A stretch of 64,000 nucleotides of DNA from Paenisporosarcina sp. HGH0030 (GCF_000411295.1 NZ_KE150421.1:435324-499323), one strand, 5' to 3'. Shown: positions 56,503 through 63,909, counted from the stretch's first letter. Notes: generated from the sequence alone by a model not told the origin. Program-made: numbers and translations.

Positions 56503-57596
56503 TTTTGATTTATTTATCTGAGACGCTATTATATTTGTGTTTTTCACTGATAACGGGTTCACTCATCTTGTCACTTATACCCGGTAGTAGAAAACCGGAA
56601 ATAACCATTCGAAAACGATGGATTCAGATTTCTATTTTAGGAATTGTGATCTTTTCCCTCTTTCCGGTAATACGACTCGTACTCTTTCTTTACGAGGACA
56701 TTGGGTTATGGGTAACCATACAAAATGTAATTTCTACCTTTGAAGTCGGGCAAGCATGGTCATTTACGCTGTTTGTATCAATTGCATTTTATCTGTATGT
56801 TTCCATCTTCTCGATTTTCACTAAAAAAATTCACACGGTCATTTCATTGTCCTTCACCTTTGTTCTTCTCTTAGCGTTGGGATGGGCGAGTCATTCAGCC
56901 TCTCTGAACGAGTGGAGTGGATTTGTAGCGCATTGCATCCATTTCCTAGCGGTAACAATTTGGGTCGGCATATTGATAGTAGTCAGCTGGTTTTCGGTGA
57001 ATTCTGCAAACTGGTTAACATTTTTAAAATGGTTTACGCCCGTAGCCATAAGCTGCTTATTGGTAGTAGCTGCGTCAGGGTACTTTCTGATGACTTTAGT
57101 TATTGATTTGAACAATTATGCAGATACTTGGATTCTCCCATATGGACAATCTTTGCTTATTAAGCACTTAATACTTATTCCCATAATCTTTTTTGCAATT
57201 ATCAACGGAATTTGGATGAAGCGAAAAATTCAAAAGGACTCAACTATTAATCCACGTAATTGGGTTAAAGCGGAGAGTTTTACTCTACTATTAATTTTCT
57301 CGGCGACAGCTGTCCTTGCACAACAAGAAGCACCACATGACATTGACTCAGAAGCTGCCAGTAATGGAATGGCGAGATTATTTAGTACAGTTTACTCCGA
57401 ATCTATTTCTTTACCCATCGATGCTTCCATGGATTTAAACATGTTAGGGATTCTCTTTTTTGGACTATCCATCTGTTTCTTATCCTTTGCTTGGGTTGCG
57501 ACGATGAAAAAGTTCTCGCCTCTTATAGCCTTTAGTATGAGCATTTTATGTATGATTTCCATGTATTTAGGGTTAATGAACAGTGTAGTTTTCTAA
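56499..57596 (+). CDS. CopD family copper transport membrane protein
   Basis: 365 residues with eight or more helices. CopD-like features include GWASHSASLNEWSGFVAHCIHFLAVTIWVG (His-rich helix in family position), LPYGQSLLIKHLILIPI and an SFTLLLIFSATAVLAQQ segment. In Bacillus the homologous YcnJ has CopC and CopD fused; here they are separate, translationally coupled. Likely takes up copper for the oxidase in the same island (inference). Confidence 0.85.
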   Translation: MILIYLSETLLYLCFSLITGSLILSLIPGSRKPEITIRKRWIQISILGIVIFSLFPVIRLVLFLYEDIGLWVTIQNVISTFEVGQAWSFTLFVSIAFYLYVSIFSIFTKKIHTVISLSFTFVLLLALGWASHSASLNEWSGFVAHCIHFLAVTIWVGILIVVSWFSVNSANWLTFLKWFTPVAISCLLVVAASGYFLMTLVIDLNNYADTWILPYGQSLLIKHLILIPIIFFAIINGIWMKRKIQKDSTINPRNWVKAESFTLLLIFSATAVLAQQEAPHDIDSEAASNGMARLFSTVYSESISLPIDASMDLNMLGILFFGLSICFLSFAWVATMKKFSPLIAFSMSILCMISMYLGLMNSVVF

Positions 57597-57635
57597 TTAA
57601 AGTATATAGCAGTGTTGAACTTAAAGAATTCCAAT

Positions 57636-57740
57636 ATGAAGTTTGCAGTAATCGTAACAATTGTTGCGGTAGCTTTACTGGCTGTGATTGTAGTTATGAG
57701 TAGCAATAAAAGTCAGGAACAAGTCTCGCGATATATATAA
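57636..57740 (+). CDS. Short hydrophobic peptide, possibly a truncated exported protein
   Basis: 34 residues: MKFAVIVTIVAVALLAVIVV and MSSNKSQEQVSRYI. It looks like the N-terminal signal anchor of a longer exported protein (thioredoxin-like proteins in this context often start so), cut off by a stop. No ribosome binding site stands out. Probably a remnant. Confidence 0.35.
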   Translation: MKFAVIVTIVAVALLAVIVVMSSNKSQEQVSRYI

Positions 57741-57795
57741 TAGATGTAATACATAAAGTGCATGGATATTTTCATTGAAAATTGTAAATGTTTAA

Positions 57796-57951
57796 AGAGA
57801 GCAAACCGAGGAAAAACTGCAAAGACAGTATATTCTCGGTTTTTCTATAGACAATGTATATTTCAAACTTAATAGCAATTTCATTCCTAAACTGAATCCA
57901 GAAATGAAACAATTCGCAAAATTAATGGAAGGTAATAAAATAGAAGATTGA
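57796..57951 (+). pseudogene. Open-frame remnant after copD
   Basis: A start-less frame of 51 codons reads TEEKLQRQYILGFSIDNVYF, then KLNSNFIPKLNPEMKQFAKL and MEGNKIED. Lys/Asn-rich sequence looks like the end of a lost gene. I do not recognise the family. Together with the peptide upstream it suggests a deletion scar between copD and the phosphatase gene. Confidence 0.3.
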
Positions 57952-58061
57952 AAAAGCAGTTCATCAAAAAAGTGTTGGTCGTAATTTTGAAGATATACCT
58001 CAAATACGCATAAGCCTGTCTTTATTGAACGAGGTTTAATACATGTAAAGGTGTGATTTTA

Positions 58062-58592
58062 ATGAAGAAGGCTATATTTTTGGATCGTGACGGAGTTATT
58101 AATGAAGTGCTAACGGATAGAGTTAAATTTGTAAATAAGCCACATGAGCTATACTTCTTACCTGGTGTTCCAGAAGCCATTAAAAAATTGAATCCTTTCT
58201 TTGATTTCATATTTGTAGTAACTAATCAAGGCGGTGTTGGATTGGGATTCATGAAAGAAACTGAGCTCAATAAAATACATGACCATATGATTTCTGAATT
58301 AAAGAAGGAAGGGGCAGTTATTCATGACGTGGCTTATTGTCCTCATAAACCAAAATCGGGCTGCGCCTGTCGCAAGCCAAATAGCAAGTTAATTATAGAT
58401 CTCAGTAAAAAGTATGATATTGATTTATTTCAATCCTACATGGTGGGAGACACCGATACAGATATTATTGCAGGGAAAAAGGCAGGGACAAAGGGAGTAT
58501 TCTTGGGTAAGAGTGATCCACTTGCAGATGCTGTTTTCCCGGACTTAATAAGTGCTGTGGATTGGATTATAGAAGATGCCACTGCGAAGTAA
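58062..58592 (+). CDS. HAD-IIIA phosphatase, GmhB-like (heptose bisphosphate phosphatase family)
   Basis: 176 residues. HAD motif I D8-R-D10 in AIFLDRDGVINE, motif II in VVTNQGGVGLGFM, the zinc loop with CPHKPKSGCACRKP and motif IV in MVGDTDTDIIAGKKAG. In Gram-negatives GmhB makes heptose monophosphate for LPS; in a Gram-positive the substrate is uncertain, perhaps another sugar bisphosphate for surface glycans. ATG 58062 follows AAAGGTG. Confidence 0.8.
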   Translation: MKKAIFLDRDGVINEVLTDRVKFVNKPHELYFLPGVPEAIKKLNPFFDFIFVVTNQGGVGLGFMKETELNKIHDHMISELKKEGAVIHDVAYCPHKPKSGCACRKPNSKLIIDLSKKYDIDLFQSYMVGDTDTDIIAGKKAGTKGVFLGKSDPLADAVFPDLISAVDWIIEDATAK

Positions 58593-58615
58593 AGCATGCT
58601 TGTTATTCGCTTTAA

Positions 58616-58810
58616 GAAGATAGTGTCCGCTTTAGGCAACTGTTTGTTCTTAGATTCGGTATCATACATTGTGTAGCAGATTTAGGTGTTTTCGGGATGT
58701 TAGGTGAATTTCTTGAGGATATGAAAATTGAAGATTACGGATGGATACATGTTAAAGGAACGCTTTCGTCGTCTATTATCAGCCTTTTATATCAACAATC
58801 CCTGTGTTAA
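58616..58810 (+). pseudogene. Remnant of a TIGR03943/DUF1980 (YcgQ-type) protein, C-terminal domain
   Basis: Without a start codon, a frame reads EDSVRFRQLFVLRFGIIHCV, ADLGVFGMLGEFLEDMKIED and YGWIHVKGTLSSSII before TAA 58808. The order FV-x-R-F-x-I-x-x-C-V-A-D, then G-x-L and W-x-x-V-x-G-T matches the C-terminal domain of TIGR03943 proteins, which pair with a permease of the YraQ/YcgR type. The rest of that gene and the permease are absent, so this is a deletion remnant next to the metal island. Confidence 0.6.
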
Positions 58811-59199
58811 CTGTAAAAGGTTGAAAAAAACAACAGATCCGAAAGACCAATATGTATATAGTACATATTAATTTTTTTTGTGAAAAGAAACGTAAAAATA
58901 GCTACTTTTAACGTTTCCCTTACCACTTGTAATAAAATAGTAGAAAAGGGTGGGCTTTTCAGATGGAACAATAAATCAAGATAAGAGGAACAGTTGTAAA
59001 CACTCGTTAATGAACTTGACTAATCGATGAGAACTTCATGAAAATAATTAACCCAAAGAAAATCTTGCTATGGATTCAAAAATGACTGCCTTTAATCGGC
59101 AGTCATTTCAGACTGTAGACAAACAAAGAAATGAGTGAATATAAATGTATACTATTGAAAAAGAGCCTATGCAAGTAAATGTTGATTTCCATTGCGGCA
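58811..59199 (+). other. Intergenic region before the cassette array
   Basis: No supported gene. A perfect hairpin AATGACTGCC (59081-59090) / GGCAGTCATT (59098-59107) could act as a weak terminator. A short frame from ATG 59145 (MYTIEKEPMQVNVDFHCGSS, to TAA 59253) runs into the direct repeat; it has no ribosome binding site and is probably a truncated gene. Confidence 0.4.
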
Positions 59200-59412
59200 G
59201 TAGCTTTGAAATAAAGTTTGACAATTTAAAACAAAGTCCGATAATTTCTAAATAAGTTTGATCATTTATTAATAAAGTTTGATTAAAATTATCTCACCTC
59301 TATCGTTTCTTAGAATTGAGGTGATTTTTTTGTTGGATATTTATGTTAATTTCACTATAAAGATTGTGAAAAAATGTACTTAAACTAACGGAGCAGGTTA
59401 GTTCAATAAGAA
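59200..59412 (+). repeat. Long direct repeat, copy 1
   Basis: About 213 bases very similar to 60693-60889. Shared parts include GTAGCTTTGAAATAAAG, a terminator stem CTCACCTC/GAGGTGA with T7, GATATTTATGTTAAT, and GTGAAAAAATGTACTTAA directly before the AACTAAC/GTTAGTT palindrome. Copy 1 has about 16 extra bases (an additional AAGTTTGATCATTTATT segment). Confidence 0.85.
59383..59403 (+). repeat. Cassette-boundary palindrome, copy 1
   Basis: AACTAAC, GGAGCAG-type 7-base loop, GTTAGTT, followed by CAATAAGAA. It ends the first long direct repeat. Confidence 0.85.
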
Positions 59413-59511
59413 GGCTTTTTTGGAATGCTGTTGAATAAGTTAATATATGTGAATTTTTGAACAAAAGGGGAAGGGGTTTTAAGGAGTGCTTTATATCAAG
59501 GGGGAAATTGA

Positions 59512-59703
59512 ATGGATATTAATATCTTAATCTTACCAATGATTAGTACACTGTTAGGTTTGTATTTAGTTTGTCTGGGACTTTGGGAATTAAGAGTTGG
59601 TTTAGATAGAAAAAGATTTATAACCTTCTCGTTTACAGGGCTATTTTTAATCTTCATATTGCCTGATATTTTTGGACTTCAATTGATTTATAACCCTCAA
59701 TAA
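59512..59703 (+). CDS. Small two-helix membrane protein, unknown
   Basis: 63 residues with two hydrophobic segments (ILILPMISTLLGLYLVCLGL and ITFSFTGLFLIFILPDIFGL) separated by a basic loop (RVGLDRKRF). AAGGGGGAAA precedes ATG 59512. First gene after palindrome copy 1; orphan, no family recognised. Confidence 0.6.
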   Translation: MDINILILPMISTLLGLYLVCLGLWELRVGLDRKRFITFSFTGLFLIFILPDIFGLQLIYNPQ

Positions 59704-59765
59704 GGGGGTCGGTTTCTAATTGGTAAATTATGTTATAATTTATTAATAACGGGGGGGTTTGAGTG

Positions 59766-59975
59766 ATGAGAACTAAGATTTTTGAATGGATTGGTTTCAT
59801 TATCGTTTGCGTCTCGTTATATGCTAATGCATCTTTTCGTGCAGATGGTACTAACACGGGGACAGGAATAAACTTAACAGTAATCGGGATGATTATGGGT
59901 GCAGTTCTTACTTGTACTTTTTTCTATATTAGGAAGTTTGGAAATAAAGGGGTACATAATAAGTCGACAAATTAA
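59766..59975 (+). CDS. Small two-helix membrane protein, unknown
   Basis: 69 residues: MRTKIFEWIGFIIVCVSLYA, a polar loop SFRADGTNTGTG, a second helix (LTVIGMIMGAVLTCTFFYI) and a basic tail. GGGGGG lies 8 bases upstream of ATG 59766; GTG 59763 is an alternative. A promoter-like TATAAT-like element (TTATAATTT) occurs near 59733. Followed after 25 bases by palindrome copy 2. Confidence 0.6.
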   Translation: MRTKIFEWIGFIIVCVSLYANASFRADGTNTGTGINLTVIGMIMGAVLTCTFFYIRKFGNKGVHNKSTN

Positions 59976-60000
59976 CCTGCTATTTTATCTCAACTTCTTT

Positions 60001-60021
60001 AACTAACGGGGCTGGTTAGTT
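60001..60021 (+). repeat. Cassette-boundary palindrome, copy 2
   Basis: AACTAAC, 7-base loop GGGGCTG, GTTAGTT, followed by CAATAAGAA exactly as in copy 1; the next gene starts 36 bases later. Confidence 0.88.
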
Positions 60022-60056
60022 CAATAAGAATAAATATTTTTTCCGAGGGGGACTTG

Positions 60057-60353
60057 ATGATAACGAAAAAGATAAAAAAGAGGCATTTAACTAGTGCATT
60101 ACTTGTTCTTATTTTTATTTTATCTATGGCGACAAACCCAACAAAACAGGCATACCTTCAGTTTATTGGTTGGGAAGAAATACCTGAAAGTATTCATATT
60201 CAAATTGAAAGAGTCAACTTCTTTATGTTTTCAACCTACACTCCAATTGTAGCTCACGAATCTGGAATTACTCATTTGGGTATATTTGGACACTTCTATC
60301 AGATTTCAGATGGTCAGTTTGATTATCCGTGGTGGTTGGAGTTCTTCAACTAA
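60057..60353 (+). CDS. DUF4359-like small exported protein
   Basis: 98 residues with an N-terminal signal/anchor (HLTSALLVLIFILSMATNPT) and a mature domain with YLQFIGWEEIPESIHIQIER, FFMFSTYTPI and a YPWWLEFFN end. The NPT-K-x-x-Y start of the mature part fits DUF4359. It is the intact relative of the frameshifted gene at 43148-43437. The stop codon (AAC TAA C) lies inside the following partial palindrome. ATG 60057 follows GAGGGGGA; TTG 60054 is possible. Confidence 0.65.
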   Translation: MITKKIKKRHLTSALLVLIFILSMATNPTKQAYLQFIGWEEIPESIHIQIERVNFFMFSTYTPIVAHESGITHLGIFGHFYQISDGQFDYPWWLEFFN

Positions 60354-60430
60354 CAGGTGCTTTAGTTAAAGATCATCGGGCTGATTGTCAGCCATTTTCT
60401 TATTGAACTAACGGGGCAGGTTAGTTGAAC
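60348..60430 (+). repeat. Compound cassette junction with palindrome copy 3
   Basis: Partial palindrome AACTAACAGGTGC...TTTAGTT (60348-60366) overlaps the previous stop codon; a terminator stem GGCTGA/TCAGCC with TTTTC follows; then TTCTTATTG and the full palindrome AACTAAC-N7-GTTAGTT (60406-60426, loop GGGGCAG). Confidence 0.88.
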
Positions 60431-60503
60431 AAAAAGGTGAGAATTCATCTCTCTTTTATGTCGAATTTGATTCATATTGTGAAAGAATGAGGAGGGGTTA
60501 TAA

Positions 60504-60707
60504 TTGGCTAATAAATATTGTCCTATATGTGGAGAGGAAAACGAATGTATGACAGGAAGAGTAGAACACGGTAACTGCTGGTGTGATACAGAAGGCGTAT
60601 TTCCTATTGGAATCTTTGAGTTAGTTCCTACAGAGAGTATAAGGAAGAATTGTATATGTAAAAAATGTGTAAATAAATATAGGGACGAAGCTGTAGCTTT
60701 GAAATAA
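60504..60707 (+). CDS. Cysteine-rich CWC family protein
   Basis: 67 residues starting at TTG behind GAGGGG. CPICGEENECMTGRVEHGNC with WCDTEGVFPIGIFELVP and NCICKKCVNKY give the CPxCG, CWC and CxCKxC pattern of the cysteine-rich CWC family (a zinc-ribbon-like fold). Function unknown. Its last codons lie at the beginning of the second long direct repeat. Confidence 0.78.
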   Translation: MANKYCPICGEENECMTGRVEHGNCWCDTEGVFPIGIFELVPTESIRKNCICKKCVNKYRDEAVALK

Positions 60708-60889
60708 AGTTTGATCATTTAAAACAAAGTTCGATAATTTCTAATATAAAAAAGTTTGATTAAAATTATCTCACCTCGATCTTTTCTTAGAATTGAGGTG
60801 ATTTTTTTGCTGGATATTTATGTTAATATCACTATAAAGATTGTGAAAAAATGTACTTAAACTAACGAGGCAGGTTAGTTGAATAAGAA
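60693..60889 (+). repeat. Long direct repeat, copy 2
   Basis: About 197 bases matching 59200-59412 except for point changes and one indel. It includes the end of the CWC gene, a terminator stem (CTCACCTC/GAGGTGA, T7) and palindrome copy 4. The two copies bracket about 1.3 kb with three or four genes. Confidence 0.85.
60860..60880 (+). repeat. Cassette-boundary palindrome, copy 4
   Basis: AACTAAC, loop GAGGCAG, GTTAGTT, followed by GAATAAGAA; inside the second direct repeat. Confidence 0.86.
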
Positions 60890-60978
60890 AATAAAATTTT
60901 TAAATTTGCAAACCAAGCAATTATTAGATATGTGCAGGTATTCTCAACAGTAGTAATACATAATAAGGGGGAGAAAAT

Positions 60979-61170
60979 GTGAATAAGGATAAAATAAAAG
61001 GATTTTATTATTTATGGGTTTTAGTATTATTTTTTGAGTTGGCATGGCTATATATTGTAAATTACAGTACTGATTCAGCTGATGACCTTATATTTGTGGT
61101 AACCGTAATTGCGGCTACACTTACAGTTGGGGCAGTTGGGCTAAAATTGTTCGGGGAATCAGATGATTAG
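60979..61170 (+). CDS. Small two-helix membrane protein, unknown
   Basis: 63 residues: FYYLWVLVLFFELAWLYIV, an acidic loop (STDSADD), LIFVVTVIAATLTVGAVGL and an acidic end. Start is GTG close to GGGGGAGA. Nothing recognisable; third membrane orphan in this array. Confidence 0.55.
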   Translation: MNKDKIKGFYYLWVLVLFFELAWLYIVNYSTDSADDLIFVVTVIAATLTVGAVGLKLFGESDD

Positions 61171-61184
61171 AAGAAAATATATTC

Positions 61185-61262
61185 AACTAACGGGTGCTTT
61201 ACTTCAATAAGGAGTGAAGCATTTGTTCTTATTGAACTAACGGGGCAGGTTAGTTCAATAAG
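61185..61262 (+). repeat. Compound cassette junction with palindrome copy 5
   Basis: AACTAACGGGTGC (61185-), terminator stem GCTTTACTTC/GAGTGAAGC, then a full palindrome whose arms extend to 14 perfect bases: CTTATTGAACTAAC (61228-61241) and its complement (61249-61262) around GGGGCAG. Confidence 0.9.
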
Positions 61263-61284
61263 TGTATTAAAAAAGTTATATTTT

Positions 61285-61324
61285 ACCATCTGTAAAACAT
61301 CTGTGTAGATGTTTTACAGATGGT
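61285..61324 (+). repeat. Long perfect hairpin upstream of the RHH regulator
   Basis: Two 18-base arms, ACCATCTGTAAAACATCT (61285-61302) and its exact complement (61307-61324), around GTGT, followed by TATTTTTAG. Could be a terminator or an operator of the adjacent ribbon-helix-helix gene. Confidence 0.8.
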
Positions 61325-61383
61325 TATTTTTAGTTGTATAATAACATATATATAAAATTAGATGGTGAGAGGATGGTAATCAG

Positions 61384-61761
61384 ATGGCTGAAACTGAAAA
61401 GATAACAATAAACATGAATGTTGTGGATTTGGGAAAGGTTGATTTATTAGTTGAACAGGGGTTTTATTCTAATCGTACTGACTTTATTAAAACATCTATC
61501 CGTAATCAATTATCGATTCATGCCAATGTTGTTGATAATATCATTACTGACAAGTCATATGTAATTGGAGTTAGCCATTACAATAGAGAATCGCTAGAAA
61601 AAGTCTTGGAGCAAAATAAAATATTAGATATTAAAGTAGTTGGAATGCTGGTTTTTGCAGACGACATAGACGAAGAATTAGCGATTAAAACCATTAAATC
61701 TCTGAAAGTCTTTGGCGTACTCAAAGCAACTCCAGAGATAAAAAAAGTTTTAAAACAATAA
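61384..61761 (+). CDS. Ribbon-helix-helix (CopG-type) regulator
   Basis: 125 residues. KITINMNVVDLGKVDLLVEQ and GFYSNRTDFIKTSIRNQLSI form a beta strand and two helices of a CopG/Arc fold; the C-terminal half (YVIGVSHYNRESLEKVLEQN, IKVVGMLVFADDIDEELAIK) is an added domain of unknown role with a NikR-like layout. Likely a DNA-binding dimer. A perfect hairpin lies 60 bases upstream. The gene sits between palindrome copies 5 and 6. Confidence 0.7.
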   Translation: MAETEKITINMNVVDLGKVDLLVEQGFYSNRTDFIKTSIRNQLSIHANVVDNIITDKSYVIGVSHYNRESLEKVLEQNKILDIKVVGMLVFADDIDEELAIKTIKSLKVFGVLKATPEIKKVLKQ

Positions 61762-61771
61762 TGCTTACTTC

Positions 61772-61850
61772 AACTAACGGGTGCTTTACTTCATTAAGGA
61801 GTGAAGCCTTTTTTCTTATTGAACTAACGCAGCAGGTTAGTTGAAGTAAG
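61772..61850 (+). repeat. Compound cassette junction with palindrome copy 6
   Basis: AACTAACGGGTGC (61772-), terminator GCTTTACTTC/GAGTGAAGC with T6, CTTATTG, then AACTAAC (61822-61828), loop GCAGCAG, GTTAGTT (61836-61842) and GAAGTAAG. Same plan as the junction at 61185. Confidence 0.9.
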
Positions 61851-61892
61851 TTCCTAAAACTCCCGAAATTTATGATATAGAAAGCTATATAA

Positions 61893-61922
61893 TAAGAGCC
61901 GTCATGAGACGCTCTTTTTTTA
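61893..61922 (+). terminator. Terminator or attenuator ahead of the ECF sigma gene
   Basis: AAGAGCCGTC and GACGCTCTT pair (one bulge) around ATGA, then T7. Separates the small-gene array from the sigma operon. Confidence 0.7.
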
Positions 61923-62017
61923 ATGTTGGCAGAACCGCTGTTTTTTCCTTGAAAAAGAAAAAGTTGAAACTTTTTTATAATAATCTAGCTCTAATAAGCG
62001 GAAAGGAGGTCAAATTG

Positions 62018-62563
62018 ATGAAAGAACTTAACCTAATTAAAAAGTCGATAAAGGGAAACAAGGGATGTCTAGAGGAACTTCTTGTTATAAACGGCGATCA
62101 ATTGTACCGTACTGCTTATTTGTATGTTCGAAATAGGGAAGATGCCTTGGATGTTGTTCAAGAGACATCCTATAAAGCTTTTTTATCAATTGGTAAATTG
62201 AAAAATGAAGAGTTCTTTTTAACTTGGCTAACAAAAATACTTATAAACTGTTCGTATGATGTCTTAAAAAAGAGCAAGAAAGAATTACCTTTGAACAATA
62301 TGATCGAGCTTACTGCGGATAAAAGGGAAAAAAGAGAGGAGATTCTAGACTTATTAGAGGCTATTAATAGTCTAGATAAAAAGCATAAAAATGCTATCAT
62401 TCTTTTTTATTTTCATGATCTCCCTATAAGTGAAGTGGCTAATGTGATGAACATACCGGAAAGTACTGTAAAAACTTATTTGAGTAGAGGGAAAGATCGA
62501 TTAAAAAAATTGTTAGGAGGAATGAACTGTAATGGAGAAAAAATCATTTCGAGAAGTATATGA
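62018..62563 (+). CDS. ECF-type RNA polymerase sigma factor
   Basis: 181 residues: region 2 with LYRTAYLYVRNREDALDVVQ and ETSYKAF, LTWLTKILINCSYDVLKK, and region 4 with DLPISEVANVMNIPESTVKT and YLSRGKDRLKK. ATG 62018 follows AAAGGAGG; TTG 62015 is an alternative. TGAAAC at 61965-61970 could be the -35 of an autoregulated ECF promoter, but no matching -10 is clear. It overlaps the DUF4179 gene, the usual partner, which probably controls it. Confidence 0.88.
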   Translation: MKELNLIKKSIKGNKGCLEELLVINGDQLYRTAYLYVRNREDALDVVQETSYKAFLSIGKLKNEEFFLTWLTKILINCSYDVLKKSKKELPLNNMIELTADKREKREEILDLLEAINSLDKKHKNAIILFYFHDLPISEVANVMNIPESTVKTYLSRGKDRLKKLLGGMNCNGEKIISRSI

Positions 62564-63893
62564 GAAAATTGAAGTACCTAAAGATGGTGTTTTAAATGCA
62601 ATAAAGTCCGGAAAGGAACGTGCTAGTCATAATGGACCCGAAAATAAAAAAAGTACAAAAGTTGTATGGTTTTCAGTTGCTGCTGCAACTATATTTATTT
62701 CTTCAAGTTTCATTTCTCCTTCAATATCTCACGTTATGGCGGAAGTACCGTTTCTAGGAAATGTGTATACTGCTTTCAGTGATGCTGTAGGTCGAGATTT
62801 ACAATCCCAAGATTTGATAACAGAATTGAATCAAACCTATAGTTATAAAGGTGTAGATGTATCTATTACAAATGCTTATTATGATGGAGCTGTCGTAGGA
62901 GTTGCTTTTTCTGTTAAAGGAAATGTAAAAACGGAAGAAGATGGAAGTGTTCAAGGGTTTTATGAAATATTTGATGGTAAAGATGGCATTTCTGATAGTA
63001 AAGAAATCGTATATATGGAGCCATCAGAGAATGGCTATATAGGGCATATACAATTAAGCTATCCAAAAACAGAATTACCTTCAGAAACTTCTTTCCCACT
63101 TGAATTTAAGAGAATAGGTACAAAGGAAGGAAGTTGGCGATTCGACGTTCCGATAAACCAATTACCATACGAGACAGTATATGTTGACAAAGGAACTAAC
63201 GAAGAGGATGCAGAAATTAATGTTCATTTCGATTCAATTATTGAAGGTAAAGCATCAACAGCTATTAATTATACAGCTACTTTTCCAATTCAAGGAAAAC
63301 ATGATCAAGTACGACTAGAGGCATATGATGATCAAGGTAAAGAAATCAATATCTCCATAGACGGAATAGACCTAGAAACTGTCAAAGAGAACAATAGAAT
63401 TATTGTTAAAGGCAGAAGTATTATTCCACAGTCTATAAAGGGAGAAACTAGTTATATAGAGGTTCTTCCTAAAGTGGCATTAAGTGAACCTGATCATTTT
63501 ATTAAGTTAGATGAAGCAACTCCTGTCGAAGTTAATGCTGAAAGGCAAGATTTAGCTGTTGGAATAGAAAATATTATCAAGACAGATAAGAGCATTACTT
63601 TTGATTTCCAAATAAATAATGGTAATAACATGAATCAACACTTTACGGTTTTTAGTAATTTTGCCCGAAATGATGTCACTTTGGTTAAAGAATCAGAAAA
63701 AGAGATTTATGAGAAGCCGATTAAACACTCAGTCGAAGTAATTAACAAAGATAACTTACGCTTTACAAGCACATTTGATATTAGTGAAATTGATGATTTT
63801 AACCTAGATGACTATGTAATAAGAGTTAATATGGGTTCATTGAGTGCCAATATTCCTGTTGAGTTAGAGAAAGTTAAAATTGATTTAAATTAA
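62532..63893 (+). CDS. DUF4179 membrane protein, probable anti-sigma factor
   Basis: 453 residues. A cytoplasmic N-terminus of about 45 residues (EVYEKIEVPKDGVLNAIKSG), one membrane helix (VVWFSVAAATIFISSSFI), then a DUF4179 domain (FLGNVYTAFSDAVGRDLQ) and a large beta-rich extracellular part. This layout and the 32-base overlap with the sigma gene fit membrane anti-sigma factors paired with ECF factors in Bacillales. Signal sensed outside is unknown. Confidence 0.8.
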   Translation: MEKKSFREVYEKIEVPKDGVLNAIKSGKERASHNGPENKKSTKVVWFSVAAATIFISSSFISPSISHVMAEVPFLGNVYTAFSDAVGRDLQSQDLITELNQTYSYKGVDVSITNAYYDGAVVGVAFSVKGNVKTEEDGSVQGFYEIFDGKDGISDSKEIVYMEPSENGYIGHIQLSYPKTELPSETSFPLEFKRIGTKEGSWRFDVPINQLPYETVYVDKGTNEEDAEINVHFDSIIEGKASTAINYTATFPIQGKHDQVRLEAYDDQGKEINISIDGIDLETVKENNRIIVKGRSIIPQSIKGETSYIEVLPKVALSEPDHFIKLDEATPVEVNAERQDLAVGIENIIKTDKSITFDFQINNGNNMNQHFTVFSNFARNDVTLVKESEKEIYEKPIKHSVEVINKDNLRFTSTFDISEIDDFNLDDYVIRVNMGSLSANIPVELEKVKIDLN

Positions 63894-63909
63894 ATGGAAA
63901 ATCTTTTAA

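Noticed and set aside
59383-61850. CRISPR array
   Set aside because: Repeats are 21-80 bases with spacings of 400-600 bases filled by genes, and no cas genes are present.
59383-61850. True integron attC sites
   Set aside because: GTTAGTT and AACTAAC miss the GTTRRRY/RYYYAAC consensus at one position each and no integrase is visible; only the analogy is kept.
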